Below, piece after piece: positions 8,612 through 17,009 of a stretch of 64,000 nt of DNA (position 1 is the stretch's first letter; each line of letters opens with the position of its first letter). The DNA lies in assembly GCA_964464925.1 (NCBI GenBank), contig CAYXLI010000019.1:1-64000 (forward strand), written 5' to 3'. Source of the DNA: CAYXLI01 sp964464925 (GTDB taxonomy: Bacteria > Acidobacteriota > Terriglobia > Bryobacterales > Bryobacteraceae). Under the pieces are notes generated by a model. It was not told the origin of the DNA, ran no database searches, and saw nothing but the letters and a program-made list of their open reading frames with translations. The translations under genes were made by a program, and so were the position numbers.

Positions 8612-10464
8612 TAGCGTAGCCCCCCGCCGAGGCCCATGGCCACAATGACAATCACCGAGCCGAGCACCACCCAGGCCGCATAGCTCCGTATGTTGCCGGA
8701 TTGCAAGGTGCGCAATCCGGAGCCGACATTCCGGACCCTCCGGCCCAAACCGTTCACAATGCCATCGATGAGCCCGACATCCATGACCTTCCAGAGCACG
8801 CTGCGAGATCCCTGCACGAGCGGCTCCACTACGGCGGAGTCGTAGGCTTCATCCACGAAGTACTTGTTATAGAGAATGCGATAGCCGCCGCTGAACGTAC
8901 GGGCGATCGAATCGGCCATGGCCGGTTTCACCACGTACATTAGATACGCAAGCCCGATTCCGATGAACCCCGCTGCGGTTGCGATGAGGCCGAGCATCCG
9001 GTCCGGCGCGCCTTCTTCCATCCTGGGCATCACCGGTTCCAGGAAATGCGGGACCGGGATGAATCCACCCGCCAAGGAAAGCAGCGCGAGAACCATTAGC
9101 GGCAGAGTCATCACCAGCGGAGACTCGTGAGGATGACCCGTTCCACGATATTTCCCGAAGAACGTCAGGAAGATGGATCGGAACACGTAGAACGCGGTCA
9201 TGCCCGCTGTGATCACGCCAACCCAGTACATCCAATGTGAGTGCTGATAGGTCGCTTCGAGAATAGCGTCCTTGCTGGCCCATCCGGAAGTGAACGGGAA
9301 GCCTGCGATGGCGAGCGCGGCACAGAGCAGCACGATGAATGTGATCGGGGTGTATTTACGCAGGCCCCCCATCCGCTGCATGTCCTGTTCGCCGCCGCAT
9401 GCGTGAATCACCGATCCCGCTCCCAGGAAGAGGAGAGCCTTGAAGAACGCGTGCGTCACCACATGGAAAATACCGAAGCTGAACGCTCCGACACCGCAGG
9501 CCAGGAACATGTAGCCCAGCTGCGAGACCGTCGAGTACGCATATACTTTCTTGATATCGTTTTGCACCAGGCCTATGGTTGCGGCCATGACCGCCGTGGC
9601 CAGTCCGATCAGTGCCACCACCTCCATGGCAATCGGCGAGTGAACGAACAGGATCGCCGAGCGCGAACACATGTAAACGCCGGCGGTCACCATGGTGGCA
9701 GCGTGGATCAGCGCCGAGACCGGTGTTGGGCCCGCCATCGCGTCCGGCAACCAGACATACAGCGGGATCTGCGCGGATTTCCCAGTAGCGCCCACGAATA
9801 GCAACAGACAGATCGCAGTGAAGATCCCAGCGCCGGTATCAGTCGGCATGCCGGCAGCCTTCGCGAACACGGTGCCGAAATCCAGAGAGCCGAATGTCAT
9901 GAAGATCAGGAACATTCCCAGCGAGTAACCGAAGTCGCCGATCCGGTTGACAACGAACGCCTTCTTGCCCGCGTCGGCCGCGAATTTTTCCAGGAAGTAG
10001 AAGCCGATCAGCAGGTAACTGCAGAGCCCCACGCCCTCCCATCCCACAAAGAGAACCAGGTAGTTCGCGCCGAGAACCAGAATCAACATGAAGAACATGA
10101 ACAGGTTCAGGTACGCGAAGAATCGATAGTACCCGCCTTCATGCGACATGTAGCCGGTGGCGTAGATATGGATCAGAAGACCGATGCCGGTGACGACCAG
10201 GAGCATGACCGCGGTAAGGCGGTCGACCATGAAATCGAGGCCGATGTTGAGACTGCCGCTAGCGATCCAGGTGTAATATCGCTCGACGATAGGATGCTCG
10301 AGATCGCCGGCCCCAGTGAGCGTCTTGACGACCCACAGGAACGAGAGCAGAACGGATCCGATGGCGAATGCGTTGACGGCGCTCTTCGGCAAACGGCGGC
10401 CAAACAGGCCATTGGCCAGGAAGCCGAGGAACGGGAAGATCGGGATGAGCCAGAGTTGATGCAT
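8611..10464 (-). CDS. nuoL: NADH-quinone oxidoreductase subunit L
   Basis: Distal antiporter-like subunit of complex I, with the long lateral helix at its C-terminus. The 617 residues are normal. Seen: GWEGVGLCSYLLIGF, KSAQIPLYVWLPDAMAGPTPVSALIHAATMVTAGVY, KVYAYSTVSQLGYMF and FFKALLFLGAGSVIHA, all standard NuoL blocks with the conserved Glu, Lys and His of the proton path. The C-terminal 140 residues include the lateral helix and a final TM helix. nuoK ends 4 bases upstream. Confidence 0.97.
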   Translation of the reverse strand: MHQLWLIPIFPFLGFLANGLFGRRLPKSAVNAFAIGSVLLSFLWVVKTLTGAGDLEHPIVERYYTWIASGSLNIGLDFMVDRLTAVMLLVVTGIGLLIHIYATGYMSHEGGYYRFFAYLNLFMFFMLILVLGANYLVLFVGWEGVGLCSYLLIGFYFLEKFAADAGKKAFVVNRIGDFGYSLGMFLIFMTFGSLDFGTVFAKAAGMPTDTGAGIFTAICLLLFVGATGKSAQIPLYVWLPDAMAGPTPVSALIHAATMVTAGVYMCSRSAILFVHSPIAMEVVALIGLATAVMAATIGLVQNDIKKVYAYSTVSQLGYMFLACGVGAFSFGIFHVVTHAFFKALLFLGAGSVIHACGGEQDMQRMGGLRKYTPITFIVLLCAALAIAGFPFTSGWASKDAILEATYQHSHWMYWVGVITAGMTAFYVFRSIFLTFFGKYRGTGHPHESPLVMTLPLMVLALLSLAGGFIPVPHFLEPVMPRMEEGAPDRMLGLIATAAGFIGIGLAYLMYVVKPAMADSIARTFSGGYRILYNKYFVDEAYDSAVVEPLVQGSRSVLWKVMDVGLIDGIVNGLGRRVRNVGSGLRTLQSGNIRSYAAWVVLGSVIVIVAMGLGGGLR

Positions 10465-10468
10465 CGCG

Positions 10469-10789
10469 CTAATTTTTCATGCTGCTGATTTCATCGATCT
10501 GCAGCGTAGACCGGTTCTTGAATACCGTGAGAATGATGCCGAGGCCCACGGCGGCTTCGGCGGCCGCAACCACCATCACGAAGAACGAGTAGATGTGGCC
10601 GTCCACCTGTTTGAACGTATAGGCGAACGCGGTGAAGCTGAGGTTCACTGCATTGAGCATTAGCTCAATCGACATGAATACCGTGATGATGTTTTTGCGG
10701 AATAGAAACCCGGCAACACCGAGCGCAAACAGAATCGCACTCAAAATGAGATACCAGGAGAGAGGCACTGACGTGGGAAGCGGAGGCAT
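10469..10789 (-). CDS. nuoK: NADH-quinone oxidoreductase subunit K
   Basis: Small three-helix membrane subunit of complex I. The 106 residues contain the family signature: YLILSAILFALGVAGFLFRKN, SIELMLNAVNLSFTAF with the conserved glutamate in helix 2, and FVMVVAAAEAAVGLGIILTVF with the second conserved glutamate in helix 3. It starts 1 base after the nuoJ stop and ends 4 bases before nuoL. Confidence 0.97.
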   Translation of the reverse strand: MPPLPTSVPLSWYLILSAILFALGVAGFLFRKNIITVFMSIELMLNAVNLSFTAFAYTFKQVDGHIYSFFVMVVAAAEAAVGLGIILTVFKNRSTLQIDEISSMKN

Positions 10790-10790
10790 G

Positions 10791-11300
10791 CTAGATTTCC
10801 TTCCTCGCCAGAACGACCGCGCCGATAATCGCGATCAGGATCAGGATCGAGGTGACTTCGAAGGGCAGCAGGTACTTTGTGAAGAGGCTCGCGCCAATCT
10901 CGCGGGCTGTACCTCCCGTGAAGCTGCCGAAACTGACGTTGACGTTCATGCTCTTCGGGAGTACCGCTTGAATCAGGAAGCTGAGCAGCCCCACGAAGAT
11001 AATGAACAGCGGAATGCCCGCGAACTTAACCAGCCTGGATGCCTTATTCGAGCGGGTTTCGGAGCCTGCATTCAGCAGCATGATGACAAAGATAAACAGC
11101 ACCATGATGGCGCCGGCATAGACGATCATCTGTGCCGTGGCCAGGAATTCGGCCCCAAGCAGCAGGTAGAGGAACGCCAGCGAAACCATCACGCCGATGA
11201 GCGAGAGAGCGCTCGAAATCGGGTGGCGCTGTACAACGAGGTTGATCGCCGAGATCACGGCGATGAACGCGAAGATCAGGAAAAGGATCGGGTCCAGCAT
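10791..11300 (-). CDS. nuoJ: NADH-quinone oxidoreductase subunit J
   Basis: Five-helix membrane subunit of complex I. In 169 residues: VVQRHPISSALSLIGVMVSLAFLYLLLGAEFLATAQMIVYAGAIMVLFIFVIMLLN is the diagnostic NuoJ core, including the VYAGAIMVLFIFVIMLLN pi-bulge helix. nuoH ends 3 bases upstream. In the standard order nuoI lies between nuoH and nuoJ; it is absent here. Confidence 0.96.
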   Translation of the reverse strand: MLDPILFLIFAFIAVISAINLVVQRHPISSALSLIGVMVSLAFLYLLLGAEFLATAQMIVYAGAIMVLFIFVIMLLNAGSETRSNKASRLVKFAGIPLFIIFVGLLSFLIQAVLPKSMNVNVSFGSFTGGTAREIGASLFTKYLLPFEVTSILILIAIIGAVVLARKEI

Positions 11301-11303
11301 GGC

Positions 11304-12500
11304 TTAAGAGGTAAGGGCGACCGCAAGCGCCGTAATTAATAAGTTCAGCAATGCGGCCGGGAACAGGAACGTCCAGGCGAATCGCATCAACTGGTCATAC
11401 CGAAAACGGGGCAGCGTGCCGCGGATCCAGATAAAGACGAAGAGCAGCGCCAGCACCTTGCCGCAGAACCAGAACAGCGGCAACAGGAAAGGCTGCAGCA
11501 GAGGTACCGCGAACAGTAGGCCCAAACCGATGAACGCGATACCCGCGATCGGCAGCGTGATACGGTCAAACGGGCGCGCCGGATTCAATCCGTGGAAAAT
11601 CATGATCGCCCCCGCCGCAATGTGCAGCACCACAGGAACCAGCCAGGAACCGTATTCCGTAGGCCAGATGGGGTGCCAGCCACCCAGGAACAGCAGCGTT
11701 CCCACACAGGTGACAGTCACCATATTCGCGTATTCGGCCATGAAGAAGCCGGCGAATTTCATCGAACTGTATTCGGTGTGGAACCCGGCGACGAGTTCGT
11801 TCTCCGCTTCGGGAAGGTCGAATGGCACACGGTTCGTCTCGGCGAACCCGGCGATCAGGAAGATGATGAAACTGAAGATCTGAGGAAACGGCCCCTGGAA
11901 GATGCTCCACCCGAGGATACCTCCCAGCCCAAGGACGCCCGACGCCTGCTTGTCCACCATCTCGCGGAAGCTCAAGGTGTTCAGCAGCAGCAGCGGAGCA
12001 GCGAGTGCGAGCGCCAGCGGCAGCTCATAGCTGATCATCTGGGCCGAACTGCGGAGCGCACCCAGCAGCGAGTACTTGTTATTCGAAGCCCAGCCGCCGA
12101 GCGCGATGCCGTAAACGCCAACTGAAGAAATGGCCAGTACGAACAGGATGCCCACTTTCAAATCGCTCAACTGCATGTACGTCTTAATCGGGCCAATCTG
12201 AATCTCGGGCCCGAACGGAATCACCGATATTGAAATCAACGCGGTGAAGACGGCGAGGAAAGGGGCGAGCATGTAGAAGAACTTGTTGGTATATGGCGGC
12301 AACAGATCTTCTTTGGTGAGCAACTTAATTACATCGGCGAGTGGCTGAAGAAGGCCGTGCGGGCCCACACGGCGCGGGCCGACGCGCAACTGAATATGGG
12401 CGAGCACCTTGCGCTCAATCCACTGGAGATAGGCCAGGGCGGTGAGCAGAACAAACGCTACCAGCGCTGACTTAATCAGGCTCAGAATGAAAAAGTTCAT
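11304..12500 (-). CDS. nuoH: NADH-quinone oxidoreductase subunit H
   Basis: Membrane subunit that joins the arms of complex I and forms part of the quinone site. The 398 residues are normal. Seen: QWIERKVLAHIQLRVGPRRVGPHGLLQPLADVIKLLTKED, GWASNNKYSLLGALRSSAQMISYELPL, AGFAETNRVPFDLPEAENELVAGFHTEYSSMKFAGFFMAEY and RGTLPRFRYDQLMRFAW, all conserved blocks. It lies 23 bases downstream of nuoG, with nuoJ 3 bases further on. Confidence 0.97.
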   Translation of the reverse strand: MNFFILSLIKSALVAFVLLTALAYLQWIERKVLAHIQLRVGPRRVGPHGLLQPLADVIKLLTKEDLLPPYTNKFFYMLAPFLAVFTALISISVIPFGPEIQIGPIKTYMQLSDLKVGILFVLAISSVGVYGIALGGWASNNKYSLLGALRSSAQMISYELPLALALAAPLLLLNTLSFREMVDKQASGVLGLGGILGWSIFQGPFPQIFSFIIFLIAGFAETNRVPFDLPEAENELVAGFHTEYSSMKFAGFFMAEYANMVTVTCVGTLLFLGGWHPIWPTEYGSWLVPVVLHIAAGAIMIFHGLNPARPFDRITLPIAGIAFIGLGLLFAVPLLQPFLLPLFWFCGKVLALLFVFIWIRGTLPRFRYDQLMRFAWTFLFPAALLNLLITALAVALTS

Positions 12501-12523
12501 TGCAGATGTCTTTTTACGCGATG

Positions 12524-14620
12524 CTACGGAGTCGAGATCCCAGACTCGAAGAGTTTGGCCTCGCGCTCCATCACCTGGTTGAGCATTTTAGAGAAGCGGC
12601 CCAACGTTCCCGATGTGAACAGGGTGTCGCCGGCGGATTGGATGAGTTCCGGACGGGAAGAAGCCGGAACCCGGCCATTCACGGGCATGGTTTGCGCCGC
12701 GCCACCGGTAACGACGACTGGTAAAGAAACATTATAGCCGCGAACGATGCGGCGGATTTCTTCGAACACTGCGTCGGGCTTGGCGATACCGAGGTCGAAC
12801 TTCATTTCCTTCGCAAGTAGGCCAAGTATCTCGAGGTCCGTCTTCGTGCCCATCGTCTTGGCTCCCCGCTTTAATTTCTGCACTTCGCCGGTTACGTTCG
12901 TAACCGTACCGTCCTTTTCATAGGCGGAAGCGGCCGGGAAGATGATGTCGGCGCGCTCGGCGGTTTCGGTCATGAACAACTCATGCACCACCACAAAGGC
13001 ATGCGCTGAGGCGAGCTTTCTACCTTCGAGCGGATTAGCTCCAACCACCCAGAGCACGTCGAGTACGGGGTCTGCCAGCATCTCGGGAAGTGACTGGCCG
13101 GTCTTCTCGGTCGCATGATAGCCGGGTCCCAGCTCGGGCAGGAGGCCCATATCGGCAGCGCCGCGGGAATTAGAGTAATCCACTAGACAGACGTACTTGA
13201 CCGGGATACCGAGCGACTCGCCGAAGGCAACCAGTTTGCGGACAGCGTCGCCCTTAATGGAATCGCCGAACAGGATAACTAGTTCTTGTTCCTTCGAGAG
13301 ATCTTCCCGGAGGGATTCGACTGCCGCAAGTTCCTGGCCGGGCTGGGCGATCAGGCTCTTCACGGCGTACTTGCGCTCGCGCACAGGGCCCGGCGTGACC
13401 GTATAAGCATGCGCCCCGTGGTGGCGGTTATTCGCGCGAAGCTGGAAATGAAGCAGCGGATGCTGTTGAGCCAGATCCGAGCCGATCACCAGGCTGGCCT
13501 TGGCATGATAAAGATCGGCAACTGTCGCCAGCGATTCCTGTTTCCCGCTGAGCGCGTCCAGAAGCGTCGCCATGTCGCCCGTGCGATGGTGATCGATGTT
13601 CGCCGTCCCAAGCCCCTGGCGAGCGAACTTCTGGAGCAGATAGTTCTCTTCATTGGTGGTCCGGTTTGAGCCAATGACCCCGAACTTACCGCCCCGCGCC
13701 TTGATTTCCGCAAATTTTTGAGCTACCGCAAAGAGCGCGCGCGACCAGGAAACCGGCTCGAACTTGCCCTCGATCTTCATGAGAGGCGATTGCAGCCGCT
13801 CTACCGACTCGTTGAAGTCGAACGCATAACGGCCTTTGATGCAGAGGAACTCGCCATTGATACCCGAGCGGTCCCGGTTATTAGCACGCACAATATCGTC
13901 GTTTCGAACACCGAGCGTTGTCTTACAGCCGTTGGAACAATGAGCGCAGATTGTCCCGACATGATTCATTTCCCATGGGCGCGTCTGGTAGCGGTATGTT
14001 CCGCTTGTAAGCGCGCCAACAGGGCAGATGTCGATGCAAGCCCCACATTCGTCGCAATCAAGGAAGGAGTTGTGGTTGGGAACAATCTCGGAAACCACCC
14101 CGCGGTTCGTAATACCTAACGCTCCTACGCCCATTCCTTCGTTGCAGATACGAACGCAACGATAGCATAGGATACAGCGGGGACCGTCGTAGAAGACCAC
14201 TGGCGACCATTGCTTTTCAGGAACGTGCTGTTTGTTTTCCGTGAAGCGGCTCTCCCCGGCTCCGTAGCGGAAAACCATGTCCTGGAGTTCGCATTCGCCG
14301 CCCTTATCGCAGACAGGGCAGTCGAGCGGGTGATTGGTCAAAAGAAACTCGAGGGTGGTTTTGCGAGCTTTATGAATTACTTCACTATTCGTGCGAACCA
14401 CCATGCCTTCGGCGACAGGGAGCGTACAACTGGTCTGCAGCTTCGGCATTTTCTCCACTTCGACAAGGCACATGCGGCAAGCGGCCTGCAGTGAGAGCCC
14501 TTCGTAGTAGCAGAATTGGGGCACTTCGATCCCAAGCGTCTTCGCCGCGTCGATGACGAGGGTGCCAGGCTTGGCCTGGACAGGAGTTCCGTCGATTGTA
14601 AGATTGACTAGATCAGCCAT
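12524..14620 (-). CDS. nuoG: NADH-quinone oxidoreductase subunit G
   Basis: Peripheral iron-sulfur subunit of complex I. The 698 residues carry, in order: a [2Fe-2S] N1b site (Cys37, 48, 51, 65); the N5 site (His97, Cys101, 104, 110); two [4Fe-4S] sets (Cys149, 152, 155, 159 and Cys189, 192, 195, 199); and Cys225-x2-Cys228-x3-Cys232-x27-Cys260, the spacing of the extra N7 cluster found in only some bacteria. A molybdopterin-oxidoreductase-like domain follows from about 270. It is the first gene of the cluster; nuoE and nuoF are not upstream of it. No strong ribosome-binding site is seen before the ATG. Confidence 0.95.
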   Translation of the reverse strand: MADLVNLTIDGTPVQAKPGTLVIDAAKTLGIEVPQFCYYEGLSLQAACRMCLVEVEKMPKLQTSCTLPVAEGMVVRTNSEVIHKARKTTLEFLLTNHPLDCPVCDKGGECELQDMVFRYGAGESRFTENKQHVPEKQWSPVVFYDGPRCILCYRCVRICNEGMGVGALGITNRGVVSEIVPNHNSFLDCDECGACIDICPVGALTSGTYRYQTRPWEMNHVGTICAHCSNGCKTTLGVRNDDIVRANNRDRSGINGEFLCIKGRYAFDFNESVERLQSPLMKIEGKFEPVSWSRALFAVAQKFAEIKARGGKFGVIGSNRTTNEENYLLQKFARQGLGTANIDHHRTGDMATLLDALSGKQESLATVADLYHAKASLVIGSDLAQQHPLLHFQLRANNRHHGAHAYTVTPGPVRERKYAVKSLIAQPGQELAAVESLREDLSKEQELVILFGDSIKGDAVRKLVAFGESLGIPVKYVCLVDYSNSRGAADMGLLPELGPGYHATEKTGQSLPEMLADPVLDVLWVVGANPLEGRKLASAHAFVVVHELFMTETAERADIIFPAASAYEKDGTVTNVTGEVQKLKRGAKTMGTKTDLEILGLLAKEMKFDLGIAKPDAVFEEIRRIVRGYNVSLPVVVTGGAAQTMPVNGRVPASSRPELIQSAGDTLFTSGTLGRFSKMLNQVMEREAKLFESGISTP

Positions 14621-14700
14621 TTGCGTTTGGACACGTCAGGAGAGCATGGACCCCGGCACACGCCTCAGTCGGCCGAGTACACGTTTTCCATTGAATCTTC

Positions 14701-14730
14701 AGGGTACCAACCGCACTTCAGGCTGGTCAA
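14701..14730 (-). promoter_or_regulatory. Possible promoter of the nuo operon
   Basis: On the minus strand TTGACC (14725-14730) and TACCCT (14701-14706) are separated by 18 bases, about 80 bases upstream of the nuoG ATG, in the 171-base space between the alcohol dehydrogenase gene and nuoG. The -10 is weak. Nothing else in this space suggests a gene; a short GC hairpin (14756-14771) lies near the dehydrogenase stop and could help end transcription, but has no T-run. Confidence 0.3.
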
Positions 14731-14791
14731 ATGAGGGCACAGCGTGAGTCCCGCCGCCCCGTGCCAGGGGCCAACCGGGAATGCTCCGGCG

Positions 14792-15961
14792 CTAATGCGG
14801 TTTCATCACAATCTTGATGCAGTTGTTCTCTTTTTTATTGAAAATTGCGTACCCTTCCGTCGCGTCCTCTAACGGCAGGCGATGCGTGATTACGAAGCTC
14901 GGGTCAATGTCTCCGCGTTGTACAAGGTCCAGCAAGTGGCGGATGTACCGCTGAACGTGGGTCTGGCCCGTCTTGACGGTCAGCGAACGGTTCATGATCG
15001 ACCCGAATGGCATCTTGTCAAGGAATCCCCCATAAACGCCCGCGATCGAGACAGTGCCGCCGTTGCGGCAAGCCATGATAGCCTGGCGTAACGCAAGTGG
15101 CCGGCCAGTCTCTAGCATCAATGCCTGCTTGATCCGGTCATACGCATAGAGCACACCCGGAGCATGCGCTTCCATGCCCACGGAATCGATCACTGAATCA
15201 GGGCCTCTCCCGCCGGTCAATTCATTCAACGCATCGGCGACGTCGACGTCCTCATAGTTGATTGTGTCTGCTCCGCCGTGGCGGGCCATCGCTAGCCGCT
15301 CCGGAAACCGGTCAATGCCGATCACTCGTCCGGCGCCGAGCAGGTAAGCGCTGCGAATCGCAAACTGCCCCACGGGACCGCAGCCCCACACCGCGATCGT
15401 CTCGCCCGGTTTGATGTTGCAGGCCTCCGCGGCCATCCAGCCCGTCGGAAAAATGTCCGACAGGAAGAGGACTTGTTCATCCGTGAGACCGTCCGGAACC
15501 TTGAGCGGTCCGACGTCCGCATACGGGACTCGCGCATACTGGGCCTGCCCGCCGGCGTATCCTCCCGTAAGATGCGAATACCCGAACAGACCAGCGGGCG
15601 AGTGTCCCCACAACTTCTCTGCCATCCAAGCGTTCGGGTTGGAGTTCTCGCAAAGGGAAAACATCCCGTCCTGGCAGGAGAAGCAGCCGCCACAGGCAAT
15701 CGGGAACGGCACTACCACGCGGTCGCCTTTCGAGAGATTCTTCACTCCGGGCCCAACTTCCACCACTTCTCCCATGAACTCATGGCCCAGAATGTCGCCG
15801 GATTCCATGGTGGGCACGAGGCCGTTGTACAGGTGGAGGTCAGAGCCGCAAATTGCTGTCGACGTGATTCGTACGATGGCATCGCGAGGATTAAGAAGTT
15901 TTGGATCGGGCACTGTTTCGACCCGTACGTCTTGTTTACCGTGCCAAACAACGGCTCTCAT
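14792..15961 (-). CDS. Zinc-dependent alcohol dehydrogenase (MDR family, formaldehyde-dehydrogenase-like)
   Basis: NAD(P)-dependent zinc dehydrogenase of 389 residues. Catalytic zinc ligands Cys38 (ICGSDLHL), His60 and Glu61 (GHEFMGEV), and a structural zinc site Cys90, 93, 96, 104. The Rossmann motif is VWGCGPVGQFA. The long insert and IMACRNGGTVSIAGVYGG resemble the glutathione-dependent formaldehyde-dehydrogenase-like branch used for various aldehydes and alcohols. The substrate is unknown. Its ATG overlaps the stop of the SRPBCC gene by 4 bases (ATGA), so the two are co-translated. Confidence 0.9.
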   Translation of the reverse strand: MRAVVWHGKQDVRVETVPDPKLLNPRDAIVRITSTAICGSDLHLYNGLVPTMESGDILGHEFMGEVVEVGPGVKNLSKGDRVVVPFPIACGGCFSCQDGMFSLCENSNPNAWMAEKLWGHSPAGLFGYSHLTGGYAGGQAQYARVPYADVGPLKVPDGLTDEQVLFLSDIFPTGWMAAEACNIKPGETIAVWGCGPVGQFAIRSAYLLGAGRVIGIDRFPERLAMARHGGADTINYEDVDVADALNELTGGRGPDSVIDSVGMEAHAPGVLYAYDRIKQALMLETGRPLALRQAIMACRNGGTVSIAGVYGGFLDKMPFGSIMNRSLTVKTGQTHVQRYIRHLLDLVQRGDIDPSFVITHRLPLEDATEGYAIFNKKENNCIKIVMKPH

Positions 15962-16950
15962 TCGTAACGGTCTCCTTCCAGACTGCGCGGTTGGCCTGGG
16001 TGGGGTAATTTGCCGATGCTTGCATCGGATTTTGTAATCTCTCCGGTCTCGACAATCTGCTTGAAGCGGCGCAGATCGTCGTAAAGCTGCTGTTCCGGCT
16101 CTTCTCCGAAAAGGCTGGCGACGAGGGCGCCGAAAGAGCCCATCGGCGGCCGGTAGTCCATGCTGACGCGAATGATCGTTCCGCGGCCGGATGGACCGGG
16201 TTCAAAATAAACTGATCCCCGATTCTCGACATCGGCGCCTTCCAGCGAACGCCAGCTAATCTTTTCGTTTGGACGATCCTCCTCAATGACCGCATCCCAC
16301 TCCACCGAATAGCCGGCGGGACCATTCGCAATCCAGTGAGATCTTTGCTCGTCTACTATGCGGACTTCCTGAAGGTGGTACATGAACTGCGCCATGTTCC
16401 TGAAGTCCCGCCAGAACCGGTAGCATTCGTCGATCGGACGATTGATGGCCAGCGATTTCTCGACGTGAATTGAACCGTCGCGCTGTTTGTACCGGGACAG
16501 CGGGCGTCCTGAACCGAGTTCCTGTGCGCACAGAATGTCCAATGCAGTTACACCGATCACCGCTGCGGTTGCGGCCGAAAGACGGTCGCGTTCTGCGCGG
16601 TCCGATGCGTAGCCGGATCCGAGGACAGCCAGGTCCATCATGTCGCCGGCAACTCGGGCCCAAAGCCAGCCCGCGGGCTGTTCGTTACGCAGAATGCCAA
16701 TGCCTGCCGCCATTTCTCGCATGCCGAGCATCGGCAGGAGCGTCGGGTGATCATCGCCCATGCCGATCCAACGGGAAAGCCGGTTGGGCGTGAGAATCTC
16801 GGCAAGACCAAGTCCGATGCTGAACCAACCTAGCCCTTTGGCAAGTTGGTTCATTTTTTCCTTCCCGTCGGAATAGGGTGCCTGGATTTCCTGGCCCATT
16901 CGCGGCGGGTGAATACCAGCCTGAGTGTCTGTTCGTTCTTGAGTTGGCAT
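15958..16950 (-). CDS. SRPBCC (polyketide cyclase/dehydrase-like) protein with N-terminal membrane region
   Basis: 330 residues. The N-terminal part (about 30-145) is hydrophobic with GLGWFSIGLGLAEILTPNRLSRWIG and LLPMLGMREMAAGIGI, a membrane-anchored region common in this family. From about 160 (IHVEKSLAINRPIDECYRFWRDFRNMAQFMYHLQEVR) comes a START-like SRPBCC domain that binds hydrophobic ligands. The GTVS-type function is unknown. The start at 16950 is supported by AAGGGGC 4 bases before the ATG. The ATGA overlap with the dehydrogenase suggests a shared function, possibly in stress or lipid metabolism; that is inference. Confidence 0.8.
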   Translation of the reverse strand: MPTQERTDTQAGIHPPRMGQEIQAPYSDGKEKMNQLAKGLGWFSIGLGLAEILTPNRLSRWIGMGDDHPTLLPMLGMREMAAGIGILRNEQPAGWLWARVAGDMMDLAVLGSGYASDRAERDRLSAATAAVIGVTALDILCAQELGSGRPLSRYKQRDGSIHVEKSLAINRPIDECYRFWRDFRNMAQFMYHLQEVRIVDEQRSHWIANGPAGYSVEWDAVIEEDRPNEKISWRSLEGADVENRGSVYFEPGPSGRGTIIRVSMDYRPPMGSFGALVASLFGEEPEQQLYDDLRRFKQIVETGEITKSDASIGKLPHPGQPRSLEGDRYE

Positions 16951-17009
16951 TTGCCCCTTAGACTCGCGCGCGAAAAGGGCAATTTGGATGGTAACGGTTC
17001 GAGGCTTAT

